Part shown: positions 1-8,575 of the stretch, piece after piece
Layout of the letters: each line of letters starts with the position of its first letter
Numbering within the stretch: position 1 is the stretch's first letter
Source: Morganella morganii_D
Lineage (GTDB): Bacteria; Pseudomonadota; Gammaproteobacteria; Enterobacterales; Enterobacteriaceae
Direction of reading: 5' to 3'
NCBI GenBank assembly: GCA_044772875.1
Contig: CP173058.1
Location: 2,790,001 to 2,854,000, forward strand
DNA: 64,000 nucleotides
Position numbers and translations under genes: made by a program
Notes under the pieces: model-generated
The model's database searches: none
What the model saw: the letters and a program-made list of their open reading frames with translations, nothing else
What the model was told of the DNA's origin: nothing

Positions 1-341
1 GTGAAAAATATGTTTCACCACCGAATCAGCAAGGCATCTCTCAGGTCGGTATCGTGGCCAGCTGGCCGGTTGCAGAACGGTGGGCATTTGTCGGTCAGTA
101 TTACTATGACACCAAAGAGAGCCAGCCGGCCAGCCAGTTAATCGGTCTGCAATACAATACCTGCTGCTGGGCGGCAAATGTCGGTTACGAGCGCAAGATT
201 ATCGACTGGAAAAATGATGCCAGTGAATACGACAATAAACTGACGTTTAATATCGAATTACGCGGCATGAGCAGCAATTACAGTCTGGGCAGCCAGAAAA
301 TGCTTGAGCGCGGTATTCTGCCGTATGTTCCGGCATTTTAA
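1..341 (+). CDS. lptD: LPS-assembly protein LptD, C-terminal part (5' end outside window)
   Basis: LptD is the outer-membrane beta-barrel that, with LptE, inserts lipopolysaccharide into the outer leaflet. Only the last ~112 codons are present. The frame opens at base 3 and runs to TAA at 339-341; the GTG at 54 is internal. The adjacent cysteine pair in YNTCCWAANVGYERK matches the C-terminal cysteines of E. coli LptD that form the long-range disulfides needed for a functional barrel, and it lies about 57 residues before the end, as in E. coli. The protein ends LPYVPAF, with a terminal aromatic residue typical of barrel proteins. It is followed directly by surA, which assists barrel folding, the same order as in E. 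coli. Confidence 0.95.
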   Translation, partial: EKYVSPPNQQGISQVGIVASWPVAERWAFVGQYYYDTKESQPASQLIGLQYNTCCWAANVGYERKIIDWKNDASEYDNKLTFNIELRGMSSNYSLGSQKMLERGILPYVPAF

Positions 342-411
342 CCGCCTGAGCTGACACAATTTTCACATGCCGTACCGGCGGTACGGCGATACGAAACATG
401 ATGGGATAATT

Positions 412-1710
412 ATGAAAAACTGGAGAACACTCATTCTCGGCCTGATGTTTACGGCAAGCACAGCATCATTTGCAGCACCGCAGCAGCTTGATAAAGTCGC
501 GGCAGTGGTGAATAACGGTGTGGTTCTGGAGAGTGATGTCAATAATATGCTTCAGACTGTCACCATGAATGCCCGCAATGCCGGTCAGCAGATTCCGGAT
601 CAGGCAACACTGCGTCAGCAGATTCTTGAACGTCTTATCATGGACAATATCGTGATGCAGATGGCCGGACAGATGCAGATCACTATCCCTGACCAGGCTG
701 TTGATGGCGCAATCGAAGATATCGCCCGTCAGAACAACATGACGCTTGCTCAGATGAAAGAACGTCTGAAACGCGACGGTATGAGCTATGACAAATACCG
801 CAGCGATATCCGCAAAGAAATGATGATGGCGGAAGTGCGTAACAATGAAGTCCGCCGCCGTGTGGTAATTCTGCCGCAGGAAGTTGACTCTCTGGCAAAC
901 CTGATCAGTACACAAAACGCCGCAGATACCGAACTGAACATCAGTCATATCCTGATCCCGCTGCCGGAAAACCCGACAGAAGAGCAGATGAATGCCGCGA
1001 AAGAAAAAGTCACCACCATCATGAATGAACTTCAGCGTGGTGCGGATTTCGGTAAACTGGCGATTACCTATTCTGCAGATCCGCAGGCACTGAAAGGTGG
1101 TAATATGGGCTGGAGCCGCTTACAGGAGCTGCCGGGTCTGTTTGCCGAGCGTCTTCAGTCTGCCAAAAGCGGTGAGATTGTCGGGCCGGTACGTTCCGGT
1201 GTCGGCTTTCATATTCTGCGCGTGAATGAAGTCCGCGGAAACAGTCAGCCGATTTCTGTGACTGAAGTCAAAGCCCGTCATATTCTGATCAAACCGTCAC
1301 CGGTAATGACCGATGACCAGGCACGCAGCAAACTGCAACAGATTGCCGCTGATGTGAAGAGTGGTAAAACTTCCTTCGATGCTGCGGCAAAACAATTCTC
1401 AGAAGATCCGGGTTCAGCCCTGCGCGGCGGTGAGTTAGGCTGGTCAATGCCTGATATCTACGACCCGGCTTTCCGTGACGCACTGATGAAACTGAAAAAA
1501 GGCGAACTGAGTCAGCCTGTCCGTTCATCTTTCGGCTGGCATCTGATCCAGCTTGAAGATACCCGCAACGTGGATAAGACCGAAGCGGCTCAGAAAGAAC
1601 GCGCTTACCGTATGCTGTTTAACCGTAAATTCAGCGAAGAATTACAGAGCTGGATGCAGGAACAGCGTGCCGGCGCTTATGTGGAAATTTTAGATGGCAG
1701 TAACAAATAA
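412..1710 (+). CDS. surA: Periplasmic chaperone and peptidyl-prolyl isomerase SurA
   Basis: SurA escorts unfolded outer-membrane proteins, LptD included, across the periplasm. The product is 432 aa (E. coli 428). I chose ATG 412 because it begins a clean signal peptide (MKNWRTLILGLMF, cleavage near SFA-APQQ); an in-frame ATG at 367 would add a charged stretch ahead of it. An N-terminal chaperone domain (~22-170) is followed by two parvulin repeats, one starting at LNISHILIPLP (~175-280) and one at VKARHILIKPSP (~285-385), then a C-terminal helix. The gene lies 70 bp after lptD and overlaps pdxA by 17 bp, so these are probably one operon. In E. coli this operon is under envelope-stress control; I did not identify the promoter here. 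Confidence 0.96.
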   Translation: MKNWRTLILGLMFTASTASFAAPQQLDKVAAVVNNGVVLESDVNNMLQTVTMNARNAGQQIPDQATLRQQILERLIMDNIVMQMAGQMQITIPDQAVDGAIEDIARQNNMTLAQMKERLKRDGMSYDKYRSDIRKEMMMAEVRNNEVRRRVVILPQEVDSLANLISTQNAADTELNISHILIPLPENPTEEQMNAAKEKVTTIMNELQRGADFGKLAITYSADPQALKGGNMGWSRLQELPGLFAERLQSAKSGEIVGPVRSGVGFHILRVNEVRGNSQPISVTEVKARHILIKPSPVMTDDQARSKLQQIAADVKSGKTSFDAAAKQFSEDPGSALRGGELGWSMPDIYDPAFRDALMKLKKGELSQPVRSSFGWHLIQLEDTRNVDKTEAAQKERAYRMLFNRKFSEELQSWMQEQRAGAYVEILDGSNK

Positions 1711-2692
1711 GCTGAAACCTGTCGTTATTACCCCCGGCGAACCTGCCGGGGTTGGTCCCGACCTGACAGTCGCGCTGGCACAGCGCGACTGGCCGGTAAA
1801 ACTGGTAGTTTGTGCCGATCCGCAACTGATGCAGCAACGCGCGCATACCCTGTCACTGCCGCTGACTCTTGAACCTTACTCACCGGATACCGCCTGTCAG
1901 CCGCAACGCGCCGGAACACTGACGATTCTGCCTGTTGAACTGAAAGTCCCGGCTGTCGCCGGTGAGCTCAACGTAGCGAATGCCGCCTATGTGACCGAAA
2001 CACTGGCACGTGCCTGTGACGGCTGTTTACAGGGGGAATTTGGTGCGCTGATCACAGGCCCGGTACATAAGGGCATCATTAACGATGCCGGGATCCCGTT
2101 TATCGGTCATACAGAATTTTTCGCGGATCGCAGCCACTGCAGGCGCGTAGTAATGATGCTGGCGACGGATGAAATGCGGGTGGCGCTGGCCACCACACAT
2201 CTGCCAATCTTACAGGTTCCGGCCGCAGTCGACCGCACCTGCCTGCATGAAGTGATCACCATCCTCAATCATGACCTGCGCACCAAATTCGGTATCGCAC
2301 AGCCGCATATCATCGTCTGTGGTCTGAACCCGCATGCGGGCGAAGGCGGTCATATGGGGCATGAAGAGATAGACACCATTATTCCGGCGCTCAATGAGCT
2401 GCGGGCACAGGGGATTTCCCTGGAAGGCCCGCTGCCGGCAGACACGCTGTTCCGGCCGAAATACCTGGAGCGCGCGGATGCCGTGCTCGCCATGTATCAC
2501 GATCAGGGCCTTCCTGTGCTAAAATATCAGGGATTCGGCCGTGCCGTGAATATCACGCTGGGACTGCCGTTTATCCGGACGTCTGTCGATCATGGCACAG
2601 CCCTGGAACTGGCAGGCACCGGCAAAGCAGATGCGGGAAGTTTTATTACCGCATTAAATTTAGCGATTACAATGATTAAAAACAGTCAATGA
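1694..2692 (+). CDS. pdxA: 4-hydroxythreonine-4-phosphate dehydrogenase
   Basis: PdxA oxidises 4-phosphohydroxy-L-threonine with NAD(P); the product feeds PdxJ in the DXP-dependent pyridoxal 5'-phosphate pathway. It is a cytoplasmic metal-dependent homodimer. The protein is 332 aa (E. coli 329). Family signatures are VVITPGEPAGVGPDL near the N-terminus, the metal-ligand histidine segments GHTEFF, NPHAGEGGHMG and MYHDQGLP, and SVDHGTALELAGTG close to the C-terminus. The ATG at 1694 lies inside the 3' end of surA, and the stop overlaps the rsmA start by 4 bp (ATGA), so translation is likely coupled across surA-pdxA-rsmA. Confidence 0.96.
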   Translation: MAVTNKLKPVVITPGEPAGVGPDLTVALAQRDWPVKLVVCADPQLMQQRAHTLSLPLTLEPYSPDTACQPQRAGTLTILPVELKVPAVAGELNVANAAYVTETLARACDGCLQGEFGALITGPVHKGIINDAGIPFIGHTEFFADRSHCRRVVMMLATDEMRVALATTHLPILQVPAAVDRTCLHEVITILNHDLRTKFGIAQPHIIVCGLNPHAGEGGHMGHEEIDTIIPALNELRAQGISLEGPLPADTLFRPKYLERADAVLAMYHDQGLPVLKYQGFGRAVNITLGLPFIRTSVDHGTALELAGTGKADAGSFITALNLAITMIKNSQ

Positions 2693-3501
2693 ATACACGA
2701 GTCCATCAGGGGCATTTTGCCCGTAAACGTTTCGGGCAGAACTTCTTAACCGATCAATTTATTATCGACAGCATTGTCGCGTCGATTAACCCGCAACCCG
2801 GTCAGGCGATTGTCGAAATCGGGCCGGGACTGGCTGCACTGACTGAGCCGGTCGCTGATCGCATGGACAAAATGACGGTCATTGAAATCGACCGTGATCT
2901 GGCAGCACGTCTGGCCAGCCATCCGTTTTTGCAAAGCAAACTGACTATTATTCAGCAGGATGCTATGACCGTGGATTTCACGGCACTGGCACAGGAGCGC
3001 GGTCAGCCGCTGCGTGTATTCGGTAACCTGCCGTACAATATTTCCACGCCGCTGATGTTCCATCTGTTCACTTTCACTAACGCAATCAGTGATATGAACT
3101 TTATGCTGCAAAAAGAAGTGGTTAACCGCCTGGTTGCAGGTCCCGGCAGCAAAACATACGGCCGTCTGAGTGTGATGGCACAGTATTACTGTCAGGTTGT
3201 TCCGGTTCTGGATGTGCCGCCGACGGCATTCCGTCCGGCACCGAAAGTCGATTCAGCGGTAGTCCGTCTGATCCCGCATCGCGAAAATCCGTATGTGCTG
3301 AAAGATGTCGCGCTGCTCAGCCGTGTGACCACTCAGGCCTTTAACCAGCGCCGCAAAACGATCCGCAACAGCTTAGGTGATCTGTTCAGTCCGCAGACAC
3401 TGACGGAGCTGGGTATTGATCCGGCCACCCGTGCAGAAAACATCAGTGTTGCACAATACTGTCTGATGGCCAATTACCTGGCGGAACATCCCGCCTCATA
3501 G
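2689..3501 (+). CDS. rsmA: 16S rRNA (adenine1518-N6/adenine1519-N6) dimethyltransferase
   Basis: RsmA (KsgA) dimethylates two adjacent adenines in the 3' terminal hairpin of 16S rRNA late in 30S assembly, using SAM. Loss of activity is the classical route to kasugamycin resistance. The 270-aa protein (E. coli 273) shows RKRFGQNFLTD at the N-terminus, the SAM-binding loop VEIGPGLAALTEP (~45-57), the catalytic NLPYNIS motif (~113-119), and a C-terminal helical domain beginning around FNQRRKTIRNSLGDLF. The start overlaps the pdxA stop. The product looks intact, so kasugamycin sensitivity would be expected. Confidence 0.96.
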   Translation: MNTRVHQGHFARKRFGQNFLTDQFIIDSIVASINPQPGQAIVEIGPGLAALTEPVADRMDKMTVIEIDRDLAARLASHPFLQSKLTIIQQDAMTVDFTALAQERGQPLRVFGNLPYNISTPLMFHLFTFTNAISDMNFMLQKEVVNRLVAGPGSKTYGRLSVMAQYYCQVVPVLDVPPTAFRPAPKVDSAVVRLIPHRENPYVLKDVALLSRVTTQAFNQRRKTIRNSLGDLFSPQTLTELGIDPATRAENISVAQYCLMANYLAEHPAS

Positions 3502-3511
3502 GGGATTCATC

Positions 3512-3889
3512 ATGAATAACGATCCGAGAATTTGTATTCAGGTTCAGAGTGTTTATATCGAAAGTCAGTCTGAACCGGATGCGGAACGCTATGTTTTCGC
3601 TTATACCGTTTCTATCCGTAACCTGGGTCGTGATCCTGTGCAGCTCATCAGTCGCTACTGGCGTATCACCAACAGTGAAGGCCGCCAGACAGAAGTTCAG
3701 GGGGAAGGTGTCATCGGTGAACAACCGGTGATCCGGCCCGGTGAAGAGTATCGTTATACCAGCGGCACAGTCCTGGAAACACCGCTGGGCACCATGGAAG
3801 GTTACTACACTATGGTGGATCACGAGGGTGCGGATTTCATCAGTGAGATCCCTGTTTTCCGGCTCGCAATACCAACCTTTATTCACTGA
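3512..3889 (+). CDS. apaG: ApaG domain protein
   Basis: A 125-aa protein equal in length to E. coli ApaG, whose precise function is unsettled. The family fold is an FN3-like beta-sandwich. Conserved features are VQSVYIESQSEPD, FAYTVSIRNLG, LISRYWRITNSEGR and the glycine-rich VIGEQPVIRPGEEYRYTSG. It starts 10 bp after rsmA behind a GGGATT ribosome-binding stretch and ends 6 bp before apaH. The apaG-apaH pairing is one of the most stable in gammaproteobacteria. Confidence 0.93.
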   Translation: MNNDPRICIQVQSVYIESQSEPDAERYVFAYTVSIRNLGRDPVQLISRYWRITNSEGRQTEVQGEGVIGEQPVIRPGEEYRYTSGTVLETPLGTMEGYYTMVDHEGADFISEIPVFRLAIPTFIH

Positions 3890-3895
3890 TTTTCT

Positions 3896-4729
3896 ATGGC
3901 AACCTATCTTATCGGCGATGTTCACGGCTGTTACCGTGAACTTCGCGCATTACTGGCTCAGGCTGATTTTGATCCGCAGACCGATACTCTGTGGCTGACC
4001 GGTGATCTGGTCGCCCGCGGCCCGGATTCTCTTGATGTGCTCCGTTATGTAAAAAGCCTGGGTGACTGCGTCAGACTGGTGCTCGGGAACCACGATCTGC
4101 ATCTTCTGGGGATCTATGCGGGGATCAGCCGCAATAAACCGCGTGATCATCTGAATAAACTGCTCAGTGCACCGGATCTGGATGAGCTGATCAACTGGCT
4201 GCGCCGCCAGCCGATGTTACAGGTTGATCATGAGAAAAAACTGATCATGGCGCACGCCGGGATCACCCCGCAGTGGGATCTGGATACGGCCGCCACATGT
4301 GCACGCGAAGTAGAAGCTGTTCTCAGCAGTGATACCTACCCGCTGTTTATTAATGCTATGTATGGTGATTTGCCGAATGACTGGTCACCTTCCCTGACAG
4401 GCCTGCCACGCCTGCGCTTTTCCACCAATGCACTGACCAGGATGCGCTACTGCTTCCCGGACGGACAATTGGATATGGTCTGCAAAGATAAACCGGATCA
4501 GGTTTCCGCACCGCTGAGACCCTGGTTTGCCCTGCCGTCAAAACTGCCGGAAGGCTATAGTGTGGCTTTTGGTCACTGGGCTTCACTGGAAGGCAAAGGT
4601 GCGCCGCGTGGTATTTATGCACTGGATACCGGCTGCTGCTGGGGCGGACAGCTCACCATGCTGCGCTGGGAAGACCGCTGCTATTTCTGGCAGGAATCTT
4701 ACGCGGTCCGGGATGAGGATGACGACTGA
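3896..4729 (+). CDS. apaH: Diadenosine tetraphosphatase (symmetrical Ap4A hydrolase)
   Basis: ApaH cleaves Ap4A symmetrically to two ADP and in E. coli also removes Np4 caps from RNA. The product is 277 aa (E. coli 280). It is a PPP-family metallophosphatase: GDVHGC (~7-12), GDLVARGPDS (~37-46) and GNHD (~64-67) supply the two-metal centre, with later histidines in MAHAGITPQW and AFGHWAS. It is the last gene of the lptD-surA-pdxA-rsmA-apaG-apaH run, and a strong terminator follows at 4752. Confidence 0.96.
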   Translation: MATYLIGDVHGCYRELRALLAQADFDPQTDTLWLTGDLVARGPDSLDVLRYVKSLGDCVRLVLGNHDLHLLGIYAGISRNKPRDHLNKLLSAPDLDELINWLRRQPMLQVDHEKKLIMAHAGITPQWDLDTAATCAREVEAVLSSDTYPLFINAMYGDLPNDWSPSLTGLPRLRFSTNALTRMRYCFPDGQLDMVCKDKPDQVSAPLRPWFALPSKLPEGYSVAFGHWASLEGKGAPRGIYALDTGCCWGGQLTMLRWEDRCYFWQESYAVRDEDDD

Positions 4730-4751
4730 CCGGTCATCCGGAGCAGAAAAG

Positions 4752-4784
4752 AAAAAAGCAGAGCCCGCAGCTCTGCTTTTTTAT
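4752..4784. terminator. Bidirectional intrinsic terminator between apaH and folA
   Basis: GCAGAGC (4758-4764) and GCTCTGC (4770-4776) form a 7-bp stem around a 5-nt loop. It is flanked by six A on the left and a T run on the right, so it can end the rightward apaH operon and the convergent folA transcript. Confidence 0.85.
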
Positions 4785-4824
4785 ATTAATATTATTTATG
4801 AAAAAATACGAATCAACTGATTAA

Positions 4825-5319
4825 TCAGCTCTTGCGGCGCTCTAAGATTTCAAAGCAGAAACCGTGAGAGTTTGCTTCATCCGCATCATGATATTCCATA
4901 AATGTGGAGTCCCACTCATCCGGCTCATAGTCCGGGAAGTAAGTATCTCCGCTGACTTCTGCATCAACATGCGTCAGATATAAACGATTCGCCAGCGGCA
5001 GGAATTGTCCGTAAACTTTACCACCACCCATCACCATGATCTCACCGTCTGTTTCTTTCTGTGCAATGGCCAGCGCTTCTTCCACAGACTTAGCCCAGAC
5101 TACGCGATCATCGTTGCCCGGTGTGCGGCTGAGCACGATATTGAGACGATCCGGCAGGGGACGGCCGATGGATTCATAAGTCACGCGACCCATGATCACC
5201 GGTTTATTCACGGTATTACGTTTGAACCATGCCAGGTCTTCCGGCAATGTCCATGGCATCGCATTTTCCATGCCAATAACCCGATCCATAGCTAAAGCAG
5301 CGATCAAGCTAATGTTCAT
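4825..5319 (-). CDS. folA: Dihydrofolate reductase
   Basis: FolA reduces dihydrofolate to tetrahydrofolate with NADPH and is the trimethoprim target. The 164-aa product (E. coli 159) keeps IGMENAMPW for the Met20 loop, the catalytic aspartate in LPEDLAWFKR (one residue offset from E. coli Asp27), GRPLPDRLNIVLSR for NADPH and MVMGGGKVYGQFL. The start at 5319 lies a few bases after AAGGTG. An upstream overlapping ATG at 5323 reads only three codons to a stop. Nothing in the sequence points clearly to trimethoprim resistance. The gene converges on apaH, as in E. coli. Confidence 0.95.
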   Translation of the reverse strand: MNISLIAALAMDRVIGMENAMPWTLPEDLAWFKRNTVNKPVIMGRVTYESIGRPLPDRLNIVLSRTPGNDDRVVWAKSVEEALAIAQKETDGEIMVMGGGKVYGQFLPLANRLYLTHVDAEVSGDTYFPDYEPDEWDSTFMEYHDADEANSHGFCFEILERRKS

Positions 5320-5490
5320 TCATTTCACCTTAGGGCTGAGAGAAATTTTGCCGTCACTATACGTAAACTACTCAATGCCGTCGACTGAATTCAGTGTTTC
5401 ATCAATACAAATAATTTATTTGTCTTCACACTTGAAGGTGAGTCATACTTTTCCTCTGCTTTCAGGTCTTTTTCAGCAAGGATATACCAC

Positions 5491-6105
5491 ATGTATGACG
5501 CCACTCTGATGGTCACCACCATCGCCGCGCTCGGTATGATCTCCCCGGGCCCGGACTTCTTTCTGATTGTGAAAAATGCGGCCCGTTACCAGCGCGCTGC
5601 CGCGATGATGACTGCGCTGGGTGTCCTGTCTGCAATCGCTGTTCACATGACCTACTGCGTGGCCGGGCTTGCCGTGATCATCACCACCACACCATGGCTG
5701 TTTATGATCCTCAAATATGCCGGGGCGGCTTATCTTATCTGGATAGGGATCAACAGTCTTCTGGCGCGGGCCGGACATACCCTTGATACCGGAGACGGAT
5801 CACATCAGCGTATCACCTTTAAGAAAGCTTTTATGCAGGGATTTCTCTGCAATCTGCTTAACCCGAAAGCCACACTTTTTTTCCTTGCTATTTTTACCCA
5901 GGTACTGGATATCAATTCAGGATTTGGTGAAAAACTCTGGTATGCTGCTATTGTAATGGGACTGGCGGTGATTTACTGGCCATCGCTGGTACTACTGATT
6001 CAGAGTGATCCGGTACGCCACGGATTGGCGAAAATTCAGAAGTATATCGATAAAGTCCTGGGCGTCGTCCTGATAGGCTTTGGTGTCCGGGTCGCAATGA
6101 GCTGA
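5491..6105 (+). CDS. LysE/RhtB-family amino-acid exporter
   Basis: A 204-aa inner-membrane protein of the LysE family, which exports amino acids or related metabolites using the proton gradient. The diagnostic N-terminal motif GMISPGPDFFLIVKNAAR (~14-31) is present, then LGVLSAIAVHMTYCVAGL, KYAGAAYLIWIGI and the NLLNPKATLFFLAIFTQV segment typical of RhtB members; about six hydrophobic segments can be counted. The substrate cannot be read from the sequence. The stop overlaps the start of the next gene by one base, suggesting a two-gene operon. Its position beside folA is unlike E. coli, at the edge of a synteny break. Confidence 0.85.
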   Translation: MYDATLMVTTIAALGMISPGPDFFLIVKNAARYQRAAAMMTALGVLSAIAVHMTYCVAGLAVIITTTPWLFMILKYAGAAYLIWIGINSLLARAGHTLDTGDGSHQRITFKKAFMQGFLCNLLNPKATLFFLAIFTQVLDINSGFGEKLWYAAIVMGLAVIYWPSLVLLIQSDPVRHGLAKIQKYIDKVLGVVLIGFGVRVAMS

Positions 6106-6869
6106 TGATTATGATAATGAGAACAGATAAATACACTTTTCAGCCGGAATTTCAGGATGTGATACAGGATGCCGTACAGTCCCTGTATACTGCACTGCCG
6201 GGTGTTTTGCACAGCATCTATGTTTACGGCAGTGTAGCGGAAGGCCGCGCTGTCCCGGGCCGTTCTGATCTGGATTTAACCCTGGTTTTGCACCGGTCTC
6301 TCAGTGCGGCGGAAAAAACCATTCTCCGTTGTCTGGATAAAGCACTGACCGCCCGCCACAGCAGTGTATCAAAAATAGGGTTTGATACCGGTCTGCTGTC
6401 AGAAGTGATTTCCGCAGAAGAGCAGCCGGTCTGGTCTTACTGGCTGGCACATTTTTGCCTGCCGGTCTGGGGCGATGATCTGACACTGAAACTGCCTGTC
6501 GTGACACTTAATCGTGAGATTATACACGGCATTAACGGTGATTTTCCGGTATTAGTCCGCACCAATCTGATGCAATTACAAAAAAGCCCGCCGCTGGCTG
6601 AAATACGGCGGATAAAACGGGAAACCGCGCGGCGCCTGCTGCGTGCCACGGCACTGGTGTGGAATGATTATGAAACCTGCACTTATCCGCTGCCGTTGCC
6701 GCAGATGGCCGGAAAAGCTATTGCGCTGTATCCGGAAAAGCGCCACGCGATCACCTTCCTGCAGGGGCAGACCGAAGAGCCGGATACCGGGATTATTCAG
6801 TTTATCGCTGTTGCCGGGACATTCTCCCGCTGGCTGCGGGATGAAGAAAAACGGCTGCTGAGCCGCTGA
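6105..6869 (+). CDS. Nucleotidyltransferase-domain protein of unknown substrate
   Basis: The 254-aa product has the polymerase-beta-like nucleotidyltransferase signature YGSVAEGRAVPGRSDLDL (~40-57): Gly-Ser followed 11-12 residues later by two metal-binding aspartates separated by one residue. Aminoglycoside adenylyltransferases share this motif, but so do many housekeeping and uncharacterised proteins. The C-terminal half is helical and Arg/Lys-rich (IRRIKRETARRLLRATALVW). Several in-frame ATGs cluster at 6105, 6111 and 6117, so the exact start is uncertain. It overlaps the upstream LysE-type gene by one base and is followed by a terminator. I cannot assign a substrate; a resistance role is possible but not supported. 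Confidence 0.75.
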   Translation: MIMIMRTDKYTFQPEFQDVIQDAVQSLYTALPGVLHSIYVYGSVAEGRAVPGRSDLDLTLVLHRSLSAAEKTILRCLDKALTARHSSVSKIGFDTGLLSEVISAEEQPVWSYWLAHFCLPVWGDDLTLKLPVVTLNREIIHGINGDFPVLVRTNLMQLQKSPPLAEIRRIKRETARRLLRATALVWNDYETCTYPLPLPQMAGKAIALYPEKRHAITFLQGQTEEPDTGIIQFIAVAGTFSRWLRDEEKRLLSR

Positions 6870-6880
6870 AATAACCATAA

Positions 6881-6908
6881 AAAACCGCTGATTATTCAGC
6901 GGTTTTTT
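6881..6908. terminator. Bidirectional intrinsic terminator
   Basis: AACCGCTGA (6883-6891) pairs with TCAGCGGTT (6896-6904) around TTAT, with an A run before and T6 after. It separates the rightward exporter/nucleotidyltransferase pair from the leftward ftsP. Confidence 0.88.
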
Positions 6909-6920
6909 ATATATGGCATT

Positions 6921-8348
6921 TTAATACCGGGAGGACGGTTCAATTTCCAGTTGCCCGGTCACGCCTCTGTCCGCCTGCTCCAGGAACTGGCTGTAATAGA
7001 AGAACGGGAAGTGAGAATACGAAGGCTGCATCATCTGCACCAGCAGTTCACTGCGTCCGTCAATCCAGACAGTGTCTTTCCAGCCGTAATCCTGCGGCTG
7101 CGGTGACTGGCCGTTATGATTAATCACCTTAAAGCGTACACCACTGATATGGAACGGCTGCGGGGTATCGGTTGTGACAACCCAGCGCTCCCAGTTGCCC
7201 TGCTGTGTGCGGATATCCGTGCGGCTCATATCCCACATCGCGCCGTTAATCCCCGGCGGTGACAAACTGAGCGACACGTCGCGGTTACGGATACCGGTCG
7301 TGATTTGTGTCGGATCCTGAATCAGCGTGGCCGGTAAATTATCCGTCACCAGCGAAATCAGACCGGTTGCACGGATCGTCAGGACATTGGTATTCACCAG
7401 TGTGTCCGATGTCTCAAACAGGCTTTTAAAACGCTCTGTCAGGGTGGCTGATTCCCCGGCCGTGATAGTCAGTGTTTCTGTTTTTGACATATCAATCAGC
7501 ACTTCACGCCGTTCACCCGGCGACAGGGACAACACCTCAACCGCTACCGGTGACGGCAGCAGGCCCTGATCAGACGCGATCATATAGAACGGACGGCCGT
7601 CACTGAGTTTCAGTTCAAAGCGGCGGGCGTTTGCGGCATTGACCATGCGCAGCCGGATCCAGCCTTTCGACACTTCCAGATACGGATCTTCCGCGCCGTT
7701 GACAATCAGCCGGTCACCGATAAACATACCGCCCTCTTCTGTGCGGTACTCCGGAGAACCGAAGGAATCCAGGCGCTTATCCTGAATGATCAGCGGGAAA
7801 TCATTGACACCGTACTCTTTCGGCAGCGGCAGATTACGGCTTTCCTCATCATCCACAATCCACATCCCGGCGAGCCCGTTATAAACGTGCGGTGCCATCC
7901 GGTTCGGGGTATTCGCGTGATACCAGCAGGTTGCTGCCGGCTGACGTACCGGGATCACCGGTGACCACTCAGTATTCGGTGAAATCAGACGTGCGGCTCC
8001 CCCGGCAACCGTTCCCGGCACCAGCAGTCCGCTGACGTTAACCGCAACCGGTTCTGACAGGCGGTTGCTGTATATCATTTTGATATCATCACCATTGCGG
8101 ACACGGACGGTCGGCCCGAGATAACGGCCGTTAAAACCCCAGACACTGACCTGATTTTTACCGTTAAATGACCAGTGTGTGCGCTGCATCGTCAGAAACA
8201 ACGGCTGCCCGTTGCGGCTTTCCAGCAACGGCGGAACAGGTAACGGCTGACTGCCGCCCTCATCTGCCGCACGGACAGACAGAGGCAGTGAACCTAAACA
8301 CACCGCTAAGCCGGATGCTTGAATAAACCGGCGCCGACTCAGTGTCAT
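6921..8348 (-). CDS. ftsP: Cell-division protein FtsP (SufI), multicopper-oxidase fold
   Basis: FtsP is a Tat-exported periplasmic protein that stabilises the divisome under stress; it has a cupredoxin fold but no bound copper in E. coli. I start at 8348 (475 aa; E. coli 470), where GGAG precedes the ATG and the protein begins MTLSRRRFIQASGLAV, a Tat signal with the twin arginine. A longer in-frame start at 8399 would add 17 residues ahead of this signal and is less likely. Three cupredoxin-like domains are visible, with landmarks WYHANTPNRMA, GLAGMWIVDDEE and ADRGVTGQLEIEP. It lies upstream of plsC on the same strand only in map order; a 227-bp gap with an inverted repeat separates them. Confidence 0.93.
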   Translation of the reverse strand: MTLSRRRFIQASGLAVCLGSLPLSVRAADEGGSQPLPVPPLLESRNGQPLFLTMQRTHWSFNGKNQVSVWGFNGRYLGPTVRVRNGDDIKMIYSNRLSEPVAVNVSGLLVPGTVAGGAARLISPNTEWSPVIPVRQPAATCWYHANTPNRMAPHVYNGLAGMWIVDDEESRNLPLPKEYGVNDFPLIIQDKRLDSFGSPEYRTEEGGMFIGDRLIVNGAEDPYLEVSKGWIRLRMVNAANARRFELKLSDGRPFYMIASDQGLLPSPVAVEVLSLSPGERREVLIDMSKTETLTITAGESATLTERFKSLFETSDTLVNTNVLTIRATGLISLVTDNLPATLIQDPTQITTGIRNRDVSLSLSPPGINGAMWDMSRTDIRTQQGNWERWVVTTDTPQPFHISGVRFKVINHNGQSPQPQDYGWKDTVWIDGRSELLVQMMQPSYSHFPFFYYSQFLEQADRGVTGQLEIEPSSRY

Positions 8349-8450
8349 AGCATCTCCGAAAAAAACGTTTCCATGGTTTTTATGATTTGTGCCGAACACC
8401 CGTATGCCGGTGAGCAGACAGAGACATCCGTGTTATCTTTTCATGAAGGG

Positions 8451-8482
8451 CATACGCTTAACAACGGAGTGTTAAGCGTATG
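8451..8482. repeat. Perfect 12-bp inverted repeat between plsC and ftsP
   Basis: CATACGCTTAAC (8451-8462) and GTTAAGCGTATG (8471-8482) are exact inverted repeats around an 8-base loop. There is no T run on either side, so it is not a standard intrinsic terminator. It lies upstream of ftsP and downstream of the plsC stop side; it could be a transcript-end hairpin, a processing site or a repeat-family element. Confidence 0.7.
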
Positions 8483-8575
8483 ATATAGCGGATGAAGAGC
8501 AATTCCTAAACTTATCTATGATAAGTTGCAAAATAATAAGGCCAGTATTGTATGATAAGCGTGATAATCACGGAA

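Noticed and set aside
6105..6869. Aminoglycoside resistance gene
   Set aside because: Only the generic nucleotidyltransferase signature supports it; the rest of the protein does not match a resistance family I can recognise.
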